39,646 bases of DNA. Origin: Chloroflexota bacterium (GTDB lineage Bacteria > Chloroflexota > Limnocylindria > P2-11E). The DNA lies in NCBI GenBank assembly GCA_005879975.1, contig VBIL01000075.1:1-39646 (forward strand). The letters are read 5' to 3'. The position numbers were made by a program, and so were the translations under genes. A model generated the notes under the pieces. The model worked only from the letters and a program-made list of their open reading frames with translations. It ran no database searches and was not told the origin of the DNA. Shown in pieces: positions 8,168 through 17,783 of the stretch. Position 1 is the first letter of the stretch, and the number at the start of each line of letters is the position of its first letter.

Positions 8168-10171
8168 ATGGCACGATACGCTGCGTTGTCCTCGTCGCTT
8201 CCCCCATTGACTCCTGAAGACCTTTACGAGTTCCGCTTCCTGACGGATGCGCAGATCTCACCGGATGGCGAGCGGATCGCCTTCGCGGTGAAGACCGCGA
8301 ACGAGAAGCGCGACGGTTATCGGGGCGCGATCTGGCTCGTCCCGTTCGACGGCTCTCGACCGCCGGCACAGATCACCTCCGGCGCCGCACACGATTCGAC
8401 GCCCCGGTGGTCGCCCGATGGCCGTCAGCTCGCGTTCACATCGGATCGCGGCGAGACGCCAAAGGGGAAAAAGCGTCCGCCGCGCAACGTGTTCCTGCTC
8501 GATCTCGACGGCGGCGAGGCCCGTGAGCTTACCCGGTTCGCCGACGATTGTTCAGACCTCGTCTGGTCGCCGGACGGACGCACGCTCGCGTTCGTCGTCC
8601 GCGATCCCAGGAACGACGGAGACGAGGACGACGGCGTCCGTGTCTACGACCGGGCGCGATACAAAGCCGACGAGGGCGGTCTCTCGGACGGCCGGCGCAA
8701 GCACATCTGGCTCGTCGGGCCGGACGGCCTCGCGCCGCGACGACTCACCGACGGCGACTGGGATGACGGTCAGCCGGAGTACTCGCCCGACGGCACAGAG
8801 ATCGCGTACGTCTCCAACCGGACCGAGGAGCGCGACGTCAACACGGTCGCCGACATCCACGTGACCAGCACCACGAGCGGCGAGACGCGCCGGATCACCG
8901 ACGGCCAGGGCAGCTATGGCAATCCGTCATGGTCGCCCGACGGTGCCACGATCACTTGCTACGGGACCGAGGTCGCGATTGGATCGTCCGCACGCAATGC
9001 GCATCTCTGGGCGTTTCCACGGGCCGGCGGTCGCGGTCGGGACCTCCTCGCGGGGTGGGATCGGACCGTCGGATCCTCGGTCATTAGCGACATGCGCGCG
9101 CACGCGCAGACCCTCCCGCCAACCTGGACCGATGACGGTCGCATCCTCTTTCTCGGCTCCGATCAGGGCACCGCGAACGGATATTCCTGCGCGGCGGCTG
9201 GTGGCGATGTCCGGGCGATGACGCTGGGCAGCCACCAGCTCGTCTCGTGGTCACTCGACCGATCGCGCAAGCGTTTCGCGACGGTCGTCGCGACGGTCAC
9301 CGATCCGGGCAACGTTTTCTCCGGCGAGATCGGTGGGGCGATGCGCAAGATGAGCTGTCTGAACGACGACCTCCTGGGCTCGCGCTTCCTCGCGTCGCCG
9401 GAGCGTGTCGAATTCACCGGGCCGGACGGTTGGAAGATCGAAGGCTGGATCCTGAAGCCACGCGGCTTCGACCCGGCGAAGCGCTGGCCGCTGGTCCTCG
9501 AGGTCCACGGCGGGCCGCACACCGCGTACGGACACTCTTTCTTCCACGAGTTCCAAGTCCTCGCCGGGCGCGGATATGCGGTGCTCTTCACCAACCCGCG
9601 GGGCTCTCACGCGTACGGCGAGAAGTTCGTCACCGCGTGTGTCGGCGATTGGGGCGGCAAGGACTACGAGGACCTGATGGCAGGCGTCGACCAGGTGCTG
9701 GGTTCAGGCTGGGTCGATCCGAAGCGCCTGTACGTGACCGGCGGCAGTTACGGCGGATTCATGACGAACTGGATCGTTGGCCACACCGACCGCTTCCGTG
9801 CGGCCGCCACGCAGCGCAGCATCTCGAACAACATCTCCGCGTTCGGCACCAGCGACATCGGCTGGCACTTCTGGGAGCACGAGATGGGGGATGCGACGCC
9901 CTGGCGTGGCAGCGAAAAGCTGATCGAACGTTCACCGTTGACCTACGTGACCAGGGTGAAGACGCCTCTCCTGATTCTCCACGCCGAACGCGATCTTCGC
10001 TGTCCGATCGAGCAGGCCGAGCAGCTCTTCATCGCGCTCAAGGTCCTCGGCAAGGAGGCTGTCTTCGTACGTTTCCCCGAAGACAACCATGACCTCACCC
10101 GTGGGGGCAAACCGAAACATCGTGTCGAGCACTGCCGCCGGATCGCCGACTGGTTCGACGCGCACCCCTGA
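8168..10171 (+). CDS. S9 family peptidase (acylaminoacyl-peptidase/prolyl oligopeptidase type)
   Basis: Repeated WSPDG beta-propeller blades; VTGGSYGGFMTNWIVGHTDRF nucleophile elbow; ILHAERDLRCPIEQAEQ and EDNHDLTRGGKPKHR. Start could be TTG 8186 or 8207. Confidence 0.93.
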   Translation: MARYAALSSSLPPLTPEDLYEFRFLTDAQISPDGERIAFAVKTANEKRDGYRGAIWLVPFDGSRPPAQITSGAAHDSTPRWSPDGRQLAFTSDRGETPKGKKRPPRNVFLLDLDGGEARELTRFADDCSDLVWSPDGRTLAFVVRDPRNDGDEDDGVRVYDRARYKADEGGLSDGRRKHIWLVGPDGLAPRRLTDGDWDDGQPEYSPDGTEIAYVSNRTEERDVNTVADIHVTSTTSGETRRITDGQGSYGNPSWSPDGATITCYGTEVAIGSSARNAHLWAFPRAGGRGRDLLAGWDRTVGSSVISDMRAHAQTLPPTWTDDGRILFLGSDQGTANGYSCAAAGGDVRAMTLGSHQLVSWSLDRSRKRFATVVATVTDPGNVFSGEIGGAMRKMSCLNDDLLGSRFLASPERVEFTGPDGWKIEGWILKPRGFDPAKRWPLVLEVHGGPHTAYGHSFFHEFQVLAGRGYAVLFTNPRGSHAYGEKFVTACVGDWGGKDYEDLMAGVDQVLGSGWVDPKRLYVTGGSYGGFMTNWIVGHTDRFRAAATQRSISNNISAFGTSDIGWHFWEHEMGDATPWRGSEKLIERSPLTYVTRVKTPLLILHAERDLRCPIEQAEQLFIALKVLGKEAVFVRFPEDNHDLTRGGKPKHRVEHCRRIADWFDAHP

Positions 10172-10172
10172 G

Positions 10173-10691
10173 GTGCGCGTTCGGCCGGCGACGCTGGACG
10201 ATGCCGAGGCCATCGAACGCATCCGCGTCGAGACCTGGCGCGCGACATACCGCGGGCTCCTACCCGACGGGCTGATCGACGGACTACGCGAGAACGCGGA
10301 CCAGCGTCGGGAACGCCTGCGCTCTCAGCGGGCCGATCAGTTCTCCTTCGTCGCGGAGGACGCCGGCGAGGTGGCCGGATACGCCTTGGGCGGTTCCGAG
10401 CGAACGGGCGACGCTGAATATCGCGGCGAGGTCTATGCGATCTACGTCCTGCCCGCGCATCAAGGAAAGGGACTTGGTCGCGCTCTCATCCGCGAGTCGG
10501 CACGAGAGCTGGCACGACGTGGGCTGGATTCGCTCGTCATCTGGGTGTTGCGCGAGAACGAGGTCGGTCGCGGCTTTTACGAGCGTCTGGGCGGACGCGC
10601 GATCCGCGAAAAGCCACTCGAGGAATTCCCCGGTGCGGCAGATCACATCGAGATCGGCTACGGCTGGTCAGACACCTCGCCGCTCCGATGA
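10173..10691 (+). CDS. GNAT family N-acetyltransferase
   Basis: VRVRPATLDDAEAIERI, IYVLPAHQGKGLGRALIRE, ENEVGRGFYERLGG; GTG start at 10173 next to the S9 peptidase stop. Confidence 0.9.
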   Translation: MRVRPATLDDAEAIERIRVETWRATYRGLLPDGLIDGLRENADQRRERLRSQRADQFSFVAEDAGEVAGYALGGSERTGDAEYRGEVYAIYVLPAHQGKGLGRALIRESARELARRGLDSLVIWVLRENEVGRGFYERLGGRAIREKPLEEFPGAADHIEIGYGWSDTSPLR

Positions 10692-10696
10692 CCTAG

Positions 10697-11110
10697 TCAG
10701 GTCCCGAGGTCGAGATCCGTCGGCGGCTCGTCCGGCAGAACCCAGCGGATGTATGGCTTCGCCCACTTCACGTGAAGCTCATTGGCTCGGTCCGTCGCTT
10801 TCGCGTACAGCCGTTCGAAGGCCGGCCCGTCGTGCCGCTCGAGCGCGAGAAGGACCGGCGCGAGGAGCTCGGTCTCGAACGCGACGAGATCGTCCGCGTA
10901 CTTCGGCCGGATCACGGCGAGCTTCCGCTGCAGACCGCGCACGCGCCGCGCGAAATACGCCGCGAGGTCCCAGTTACCGCCGCGCGCGGCGTACGCGCAT
11001 TTCCACCAGGCGACGCCCACCGAAGCCATGATCTCGCCCGTCCCCGGAAGAAGTTCGGCGACCTGATCGAGCGTGAGCTGCGGCGGCTTCGCGCGCGTCT
11101 CGTCGCTCAT
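10697..11110 (-). CDS. conserved hypothetical protein
   Basis: 137-aa ORF from MSDETRAKPPQLTLDQVAELLPGTGEIMASVG; preceded by TACTAT-N6-ATG. Confidence 0.65.
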   Translation of the reverse strand: MSDETRAKPPQLTLDQVAELLPGTGEIMASVGVAWWKCAYAARGGNWDLAAYFARRVRGLQRKLAVIRPKYADDLVAFETELLAPVLLALERHDGPAFERLYAKATDRANELHVKWAKPYIRWVLPDEPPTDLDLGT

Positions 11111-11116
11111 CGCGCG

Positions 11117-11122
11117 ATAGTA
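11117..11122 (-). promoter_or_regulatory. candidate -10 element (TACTAT) 6 nt before the ATG; possible leaderless promoter
   Basis: Minus strand reads TACTAT CGCGCG ATG. Confidence 0.45.
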
Positions 11123-11338
11123 CGAACGTGCGCGGTCGCCGACGCGAGTCGCTCGCCGTATTCCTGCGGAACTTTCGCGCGAGCGACATCCCGCTTCCTC
11201 GCCGCCTCGCGGTGACCGCACGCAATCTCTCTCAGCGCGTGGCACTGCGGCGTGTGTGCTGCGGCCACGACGGCGAGCCGGGCTGCTGAGTGACCGCCGA
11301 GCCGGAGGGTCCTCCGCGCCGCTAGCATTGCCAGGCCG

Positions 11339-11839
11339 GTGAAAGAGCTCTTCCAAGGCCGTCGCTTCGGGTTTTCGCCCCGCGCGGCCATCGCCTTCGT
11401 GGCGGTCGGGCTCGGGATCGCGCTCTCCCTAACCGACTTCATGGCCTGGTTCGCCTGGGGCGCGAAGGACACGAACGGGTTCGTCATCGTCTCGTACTGG
11501 CTCGCGTGCACCGTGACGGTGATCCTGGCGCTCGGTCTCCTCGCCACGCTCGCCGAGCTGCTCGACACACCCCGGGAGGAGCGTGGCCTCGCCCGGCTCG
11601 ACCTGCTCGCCGCGGTCGTCGCGTTCCTTCTCTACGGCGCGTCCGCGTTTCTGCGCGGCAGCGAGCTGTCGGCCGCCGCCGCGGCACCGGCCCCGTTCCT
11701 TCTCGCGATCGCTGCGCTCCTCGTTACATTCGTCGACGCGGCGGTCGCCGCGAACCTCTACAGCGCGCGCGAGTGGGAAGAGCTCGAAGAAGAACCCATG
11801 CGCGAACATCGTCCGCGGAGGCGCGCCGCCAGCCGCTGA
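11339..11839 (+). CDS. membrane protein of unknown function
   Basis: 166-aa ORF with about four hydrophobic segments (AAIAFVAVGLGIALSLTDFMAW, VIVSYWLACTVTVILALGLLATL, LAAVVAFLLYGASAFL, FLLAIAALLVTFVDAAVAA); GTG start. Confidence 0.65.
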   Translation: MKELFQGRRFGFSPRAAIAFVAVGLGIALSLTDFMAWFAWGAKDTNGFVIVSYWLACTVTVILALGLLATLAELLDTPREERGLARLDLLAAVVAFLLYGASAFLRGSELSAAAAAPAPFLLAIAALLVTFVDAAVAANLYSAREWEELEEEPMREHRPRRRAASR

Positions 11840-11880
11840 TCCCTCAACGGTGGCCATTGCGCGGACGGGACAATACGCGC

Positions 11881-14800
11881 GTGCCGCGCCGAGTCGTTCG
11901 AACCTATCTCTTCGCCGATCTTCGTGACTACACGGCCTTCGTGGAGACACGCGGCGACGCCGCGGCGGCGAGGCTGCTCCGCGCGTATCGGTCGATCGTG
12001 CGTGCAGAGATCCGTGCCAAGCGGGGAGTCGAGATCAAGACCGAAGGCGACAGCTTTTACCTCGTCTTCAACACCCCCGGTGACGCGGTGCGGTGTGCCC
12101 TGGGCATCGCGCGGCGGGCGAAAGCGCACAACGAGCGCCACGCCGACCTTCCGCTGCGGATCGGCATCGGGATCAACACCGGCGAGGCCGTCGAACATGA
12201 CAAGGCCTACGTCGGCTCGGCGGTGATCCTCGCCTCACGGCTCGCGCAGCAGGCCGAGGCGGGTCGAAGCCTTGTCACCGACACGGTCCGGTCGCTCGTC
12301 CGCACCGGGGGCCTCGCGCCGATGCGCGACCTCGGCCCGTGGAAGCTCAAGGGCGTCGCGGAGTCCGTGCACGTCTATGAGGTCGAGACCACCAAGTCAT
12401 CGGCGGCGCGTTCGGTCGGACCGAGCCTTCGCCTGCCCGCAATGCTCCTGCCGCCGCCGCTCCGCGGTGCGACCGGGCTCGTTGTCTGCCCGGAGCTGGT
12501 GCAGCGCGAGCTGCAGCTGGCGGCGCTGCTCGAGCATGTCGGCGCCGCCGCCACCGGCGAGAGCCGGATCGTTGCCGTCGCGGGCGAAGCGGGGGTGGGC
12601 AAGACGCGCCTCTTGCGCGAGCTCGCGCGCGTTGTCCACGACGATGGTTTCTATGTCTTCGGAGGGCGGTCGCACGCGTCGGCGGCACTCCCCTACGAGC
12701 CGTTCATCGCGGCTCTTCGCCCGTATGCCCAGTCGCGCGGGACCGAGATCCTTAGACGCCTCCTTGGCACGCTCACCAGTGAGCTCCGACGCCTTCTTCC
12801 AGAGATCGAGCTCGCGCCAGCCAACGAAGACATGACGATCCCAGACGACGAGCGACGCGAGCGATTCCTGCGCGCCATCCATCTGCTTCTCGAGGACGCG
12901 GCCTCTCTCCGTCCGGTCGTTCTGGTGCTGGAGGACATGCATGAGGCCGATGCTGCGAGCCGCGACCTGCTGAGCTATCTCGCGACGATGCTGCATGGCG
13001 GCATCTGTGTCGTCTTCACATATCGGGAGGAAGACGTCGGACCCACCCATCCGCTGCGTGCGTTGATTGCGGGGTTCGATCGCGAACGCCGGCTTTCGCA
13101 CGTCGCGCTGCCGCCGCTCGACGCTGCGGGCGTCGAGCGAATGACCAGGGCGCTTGTTCCCGAGCGAGCGACGGGCGAGCTCGCACGAGCCGTCCTCGAG
13201 CGCTCCGAAGGCGTCCCCTATTACGTGGAAGAGCTCCTCAAGACCGCCGTCGATGATGCCGACGTAGGAGCCGCTCGCCTCCCTCTGCCGCGCACCGTCC
13301 GCGACGCGGTCCAGATGCGGCTCGGTCGGCTCATCGAGGTGCGTGGGCGTCCGATCGCCGATCTCCTTGAGGCCGCGGCGGTCGCCGCGATACCCCTCGG
13401 GTACGAGGTGTTGCGGGATCTTTCGGGCCGCTCTGACCGAGACACCGGCGAGGACCTCGCCGCGGCGGTCGAGGCACAGCTCCTCGAACGTCCGCCGACG
13501 CAGCAGGAGATCTACCAGTTCCGGCACACCCTCACGCGGGACGCGGTCGCTGGCGCGATACCCGAATCGCGCCAGAAGCTTCTTCACGTGCGCGTCGCGG
13601 AGGGGCTGGAGAAGCTCCGAGACGATCGGCAGAGCGCAACGATCGCCAGGCACTTCGCCGCCGGCGGAGATGGCCCGAGGGCGGTCCGCTATGCGCGCGA
13701 CGGAGCGCGTGCCGCGATCCGGGTCGGAGCGTACGCGGCCGCGATCGATCTCTTGCGACTTGCGGCGACGGAGGGCGTCGGGATTGCCGAAGAAGTGGAC
13801 GTCCTGTTCGAGCTCGGATCGGCGCTGCGCTCCGCCGGTCGCGCACACGAAGCCGAAGATGTCCTCCTCCGTGCTCGAGATCTCACGAAGGACGAACAAC
13901 GCCGGGCCCGGATCGATCTCGAGCTTGCCGCGGTCCTGCGGATGGAAGGGCAACGCGTGGAGGCGGTCACTTCCGTTCGCCGCGCGATCGACGCGCTGCA
14001 GGCGCACCAGGGCCCGATCCTCGCGGAGGCACTCGTCCACCACGCCGATCTGGCTTGGGCGGAAAACAACCTGGGGGAGACGGTGCGCCTGGCCGAGGAT
14101 GCGCTGAGTGCCGCGAGACGGTATCAGGCGCCGAGTGTCGAGGTCCAGGCTCTCACCCTGTTAGGCGCCGCGAGCGTCCGGCTGGGCAAGGACGAAGGTC
14201 TCGAACATCTCGCCGAAGCGACGCGTCGAAGCCGCGCGCTCTCACTTGGCGCTGAGGCCGTTGATGCCTACATGGAGCTCGCCCGCGCGCTTCTCTTTCG
14301 CGGGCGGAACGAAAACGCTCTCGATGCGGTGAAGGAGGGACTGGCGCTGGCCCGGGCGCGGGGACTCGAATTCGCCCAGGCTCGACTTCTCGCTCATGCG
14401 ACGACGATCTGCGTGAACCTCGGCCGGTACGAGGAGGCGCGCGGGTTCGCCGAACAGTCGGTTGCGCTTGCGCGAGCCGGGACCATCGCGGCCAGTGCCG
14501 CTCGCGTGTCATTGGCCCACGTGATGTCCGACCAAGGCGAGGGAGAGGCCGCGCTGGCCCTGTTTGATTCCGTGAGGGAGGACTCCGAGCGGAACGAGCC
14601 GGACAGGCGAGTCATCTACTGGTCATACCGCGCGCAAGCGCTGCTCGGACTTGATCGGCTGGACGACGCGTGGGAGTCGGCGACCCGCGCCGTCGATCTC
14701 ACGGCGGCGACCCCGGGAATGGGGATGACCGCGTTCCTCAACGCCGCTGAAATCGCCGAGGCGCGCCGCGATAGCTCGGGGATCGAGGCACTCTCGCGCC

Positions 14801-15351
14801 GCTTCGAGGATTACTTCGCCGGTCGGGACACACCCCCGGTCCGTCTGGTGCGCCTCGAGATCGCGGCGATCCGCGAGCTCTGCGCCGGTCGGGATGCGGC
14901 GAGCCCCTTCAGTGAGGTCGCCGACACCTACGCCTCGCTCGGCGCTCGAGTGCGGGCGAGTTACCGGCGCGCAACCGCGGCCATCGCTCGCCTGAACGAC
15001 TCGAGGGCTCGCGGTTCGGCGCGTCGTGAGCTCGCCGCTCAGCTGCGCGACCTAGAGTCTTTCGGCGCGCGTCGGTACGTGGCCGCGCTCAACCGGCAGC
15101 TGCGCCGCCGGACCGCGGCGCGGAGCGCCGGCGGTCCGCTCACCCAGCGGCAACAGCGCGTGGCTGTGCTTATCTCCCGTGGCTGGACCGACCGGCGGAT
15201 CGCACGCGCTATCGGTGTGTCGGATCGGGCCGCGAGCGGGCTCGTCCGTTCCGTGCTTACGGGCCTGGGTGTCGCCACGCGGTCGCAGGTCGCCGCATGG
15301 GTAGCCGACCACCCGGGTCTTCCGCGAACCGCTCCTGCTCTTGCGCCCTAA
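11881..15351 (+). CDS. class III nucleotide cyclase - P-loop ATPase - helical (TPR-like) repeats - LuxR-like HTH transcriptional regulator
   Basis: YLFADLRDYTAFVETRGD and KTEGDSFYLVF (cyclase), VAVAGEAGVGKTRLLRELAR (Walker A), VVLVLEDMHEAD (Walker B), long Ala/Leu-rich helical repeats, C-terminal PLTQRQQRVAVLISRGWTDRRIARAIGVSDRAASGLVRSVLTGLG. Confidence 0.88.
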   Translation: MPRRVVRTYLFADLRDYTAFVETRGDAAAARLLRAYRSIVRAEIRAKRGVEIKTEGDSFYLVFNTPGDAVRCALGIARRAKAHNERHADLPLRIGIGINTGEAVEHDKAYVGSAVILASRLAQQAEAGRSLVTDTVRSLVRTGGLAPMRDLGPWKLKGVAESVHVYEVETTKSSAARSVGPSLRLPAMLLPPPLRGATGLVVCPELVQRELQLAALLEHVGAAATGESRIVAVAGEAGVGKTRLLRELARVVHDDGFYVFGGRSHASAALPYEPFIAALRPYAQSRGTEILRRLLGTLTSELRRLLPEIELAPANEDMTIPDDERRERFLRAIHLLLEDAASLRPVVLVLEDMHEADAASRDLLSYLATMLHGGICVVFTYREEDVGPTHPLRALIAGFDRERRLSHVALPPLDAAGVERMTRALVPERATGELARAVLERSEGVPYYVEELLKTAVDDADVGAARLPLPRTVRDAVQMRLGRLIEVRGRPIADLLEAAAVAAIPLGYEVLRDLSGRSDRDTGEDLAAAVEAQLLERPPTQQEIYQFRHTLTRDAVAGAIPESRQKLLHVRVAEGLEKLRDDRQSATIARHFAAGGDGPRAVRYARDGARAAIRVGAYAAAIDLLRLAATEGVGIAEEVDVLFELGSALRSAGRAHEAEDVLLRARDLTKDEQRRARIDLELAAVLRMEGQRVEAVTSVRRAIDALQAHQGPILAEALVHHADLAWAENNLGETVRLAEDALSAARRYQAPSVEVQALTLLGAASVRLGKDEGLEHLAEATRRSRALSLGAEAVDAYMELARALLFRGRNENALDAVKEGLALARARGLEFAQARLLAHATTICVNLGRYEEARGFAEQSVALARAGTIAASAARVSLAHVMSDQGEGEAALALFDSVREDSERNEPDRRVIYWSYRAQALLGLDRLDDAWESATRAVDLTAATPGMGMTAFLNAAEIAEARRDSSGIEALSRRFEDYFAGRDTPPVRLVRLEIAAIRELCAGRDAASPFSEVADTYASLGARVRASYRRATAAIARLNDSRARGSARRELAAQLRDLESFGARRYVAALNRQLRRRTAARSAGGPLTQRQQRVAVLISRGWTDRRIARAIGVSDRAASGLVRSVLTGLGVATRSQVAAWVADHPGLPRTAPALAP

Positions 15352-15377
15352 CTAGGGCACTACATATCGCTGAAGCA

Positions 15378-15713
15378 TCAGTAGTGCTCGACAGTCTTGA
15401 AGTACGGCTTGTTGTTGTTGGCCGGGTCGGTCAGGCCCTCCATCCACATAGCGATGCCATCGACGAACGCGTCTGCCTCTGGGGTGTGAGCCGGAACATC
15501 CGTGTCGAACAACGCCGCTATGGCATCGCCTTGCTTCCCAGGCTTGTTGTCCTCCTCGAAAAGACTCACGGTGCTGGCGATCACGTGTTGTTCGCCGTTG
15601 AGCTTGGTCTTGATCATGGTCGCGACCGCACCACCGTTCGCCACCGAAGCCTTGTCGAGATGGCCCAGCACGAGACCGTGGGCGTCCTGACTGTGTGTCG
15701 TCGCCATTGGCAT
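15378..15713 (-). CDS. hypothetical protein
   Basis: 111-aa ORF MPMATTHSQDAHGLVLGHLDKASV...; GGGAGGGAA upstream of the ATG. Confidence 0.6.
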   Translation of the reverse strand: MPMATTHSQDAHGLVLGHLDKASVANGGAVATMIKTKLNGEQHVIASTVSLFEEDNKPGKQGDAIAALFDTDVPAHTPEADAFVDGIAMWMEGLTDPANNNKPYFKTVEHY

Positions 15714-15763
15714 CTGTTCCCTCCCGCGTCCGGGCGCGTAGTACGCCCGCGCTTAGGTGGCTG

Positions 15764-16027
15764 TCAAGCAGGCAAGCGCGTCCCGGCGGCAGTCTGCCGA
15801 CGAGTCGTAGCAACGGCCAGATCCCGCTGCTCGCCGCGAGCCTTACGGATCGCGATCGACTCAGCGATCTCCTGCGCTCGCATCTCGAAGATCTGCAGCG
15901 CCCGCTCGGGATCGTCTCGTAGCGCCCGCCGCGTCCGAGCGTCGCCAAAGAGCATTTCCGCCCGCCCCGCGTCGCTCAAGGCCATCTCCATCACGTCCCA
16001 CAGCTTCGACATCGGTCGTCCTCCCAT
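15764..16027 (-). CDS. small hypothetical protein
   Basis: MGGRPMSKLWDVMEMALSDAGRAEMLFGDARTRRALRDDPERALQIFEMRAQEIAESIAIRKARG; helical composition; alternative ATG at 16012. Confidence 0.5.
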   Translation of the reverse strand: MGGRPMSKLWDVMEMALSDAGRAEMLFGDARTRRALRDDPERALQIFEMRAQEIAESIAIRKARGEQRDLAVATTRRQTAAGTRLPA

Positions 16028-16110
16028 TTCGGTGATGCGGGCAGATTCGCAGCGAAGGCGGCACGCGACCGCCAGACGGCGAACGGCGCCAGTGTTTGGT
16101 GCGCGACAGT

Positions 16111-16842
16111 TCAGCCGCCGGAGGCGAGCTCGCGAAGACGGAGCGCGTTCTTCGGCGCGTAGGCCATCTCGTCGTTGTTGAAGTAGGCGTAGACGTCGCG
16201 GCCTTCCGCGCGCCAGCCGCGGATGCGCTCGGCCCATTCGCGCAAGGCGTCGTCGCCGTAGTCCGAGCCGTAACGGCGCTCCGGTCCGTGAAAGCGGAGG
16301 TAGACGAAGTCCGCGGTCACGGCGATGTGCGTGGGCCAGTGCGGCGTGTCGCCGATGACGAGAGCGACCTTGCGCCGGCGCAGGAACGCGAGCGCCTCTT
16401 CCGTGAACCAGGATGCGTCACGCGGCTCGAGCGCGTGGCGGCGCCGGCGCGGCGCGACCAGGCGGAAGAAGCGATCCGCCCTGTCCTTATCGAACTTCAT
16501 CCGCGGCGGCAGCTGGACGAGCACGACGGCGAGCTTCCGCCCCAGACCGGCCATCGTCCCGTACGAGCGCTCGATGCTGTCGTGCTCGACCTTGAGCCGC
16601 TTGATGTGCGTGATGAAGCGGTTGAGCTTCACCGCGTACACGAAATCATCGGGGACCGCGCGCCGCCACTTCTCGAAGATCTCTCGCTCGGGTTGTCGGT
16701 AGAAGGGACTGTTCAGCTCGACCGTGTCGAAGAGACGCGCGTAGTAGTCGAGCCACTTGGATGTCGGCAGCTCCTTCGGATAGAACCGGCCCTTCCAGTG
16801 CTTGTACTGCCAGCCCGATGTGCCCACGCGCAGCTCGCTCAT
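16111..16842 (-). CDS. DUF72 domain-containing protein (YecE-like)
   Basis: RVGTSGWQYKHWKGRFYPKELPTSKWLDYYARLFDTVELNSPFYRQP; FVYAVKLNRFITHIKRL; VYAYFNNDEMAYAPKNA. Confidence 0.93.
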   Translation of the reverse strand: MSELRVGTSGWQYKHWKGRFYPKELPTSKWLDYYARLFDTVELNSPFYRQPEREIFEKWRRAVPDDFVYAVKLNRFITHIKRLKVEHDSIERSYGTMAGLGRKLAVVLVQLPPRMKFDKDRADRFFRLVAPRRRRHALEPRDASWFTEEALAFLRRRKVALVIGDTPHWPTHIAVTADFVYLRFHGPERRYGSDYGDDALREWAERIRGWRAEGRDVYAYFNNDEMAYAPKNALRLRELASGG

Positions 16843-16847
16843 ATGCT
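16842..16847 (+). promoter_or_regulatory. candidate -10 element (TATGCT) 6 nt before the GTG start; possible leaderless promoter
   Basis: TATGCT CAGGCC GTG within the 11-bp gap between divergent starts (16842 minus, 16854 plus). Confidence 0.4.
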
Positions 16848-16853
16848 CAGGCC

Positions 16854-17783
16854 GTGATCCGCGTCGAAGAACTCGTCAAGCGTTACAAGAAAGCCGAGCA
16901 GAACGCGGTCGACGGCATCTCGTTCGAGGTCAAGGCCGGCGAGTTCTTTGTCCTGCTCGGACCGAACGGGGCAGGGAAGACGACGACGATCTCGATCCTC
17001 ACCACGACGCTTGCCCCGACCGGCGGACGCGCGACCATCGACGGCAGCGACGTCGTTCGCGAGGCGAGCACTGTGCGACGGAAAGTCGGGATCATCTTCC
17101 AGCGGCCGAGCCTCGACCAGAACCTGACCGCCGAGGAGAACGTCCGCTTCCATGCGCTCCTCTACGGTCTGTACCCCTACGCGCCGACATACGCGCTCAT
17201 GCATCGCGAATACCGCGCGCAGGTCGAACACCTCGCGAAGCTCCTCGGGATCGCTCGCGATATCCACAAGCCGGTGCGCACGTTCTCGGGCGGCATGCGC
17301 CGAAAGCTCGAGATCATGCGCAGCCTCCTGCACGATCCCAAGGTCCTCTTTCTGGACGAGCCGACGGCGGGCCTCGACGTGCCGAGCCGCCGCACGCTCT
17401 GGGAGCACTTGAGCGAGGTGCGCCGCACCAGTGGCACAACCATCTTCCTGACCACGCACTACCTCGAGGAGGCCGAAGAGGCCGACCGCATCTGCATCCT
17501 CGACAAGGGTCGCGTCGTGTCGTTCGGCACGCCGGACGACATCAAGCGGGATCTGGTCGAGGACTACGTGCTCGTCGACGCCGACGATCGGTTGGGCCTC
17601 CGGGACGAGCTCGCCCGACTCGGCTACCTGACGAGCGGCGGTCCGCCCTTCAAGCTCCAGCTCGACGGGCACTCCGTCCACTCGATCCTTCGCTCCATCG
17701 AGACCCCGCTCACGATCGTGAAGACCCACACGCCCAGCCTTGAAGATGCGTACCTCGAGATCGTGAGCAAGACGAGTGAGTGA
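16854..17783 (+). CDS. ABC transporter ATP-binding protein (drug/DrrA-like)
   Basis: LLGPNGAGKTTTISIL (Walker A), RTFSGGMRRKLEIMRSLLHDPKVLFLDEPTAGLD (signature, Walker B), GTG start. Confidence 0.95.
   Translation: MIRVEELVKRYKKAEQNAVDGISFEVKAGEFFVLLGPNGAGKTTTISILTTTLAPTGGRATIDGSDVVREASTVRRKVGIIFQRPSLDQNLTAEENVRFHALLYGLYPYAPTYALMHREYRAQVEHLAKLLGIARDIHKPVRTFSGGMRRKLEIMRSLLHDPKVLFLDEPTAGLDVPSRRTLWEHLSEVRRTSGTTIFLTTHYLEEAEEADRICILDKGRVVSFGTPDDIKRDLVEDYVLVDADDRLGLRDELARLGYLTSGGPPFKLQLDGHSVHSILRSIETPLTIVKTHTPSLEDAYLEIVSKTSE

Noticed and set aside
12397-14043. 548-aa minus-strand ORF opposite the cyclase-ATPase regulator
   Set aside because: Shadow ORF; no motif, whereas the opposite strand has Walker and cyclase motifs.
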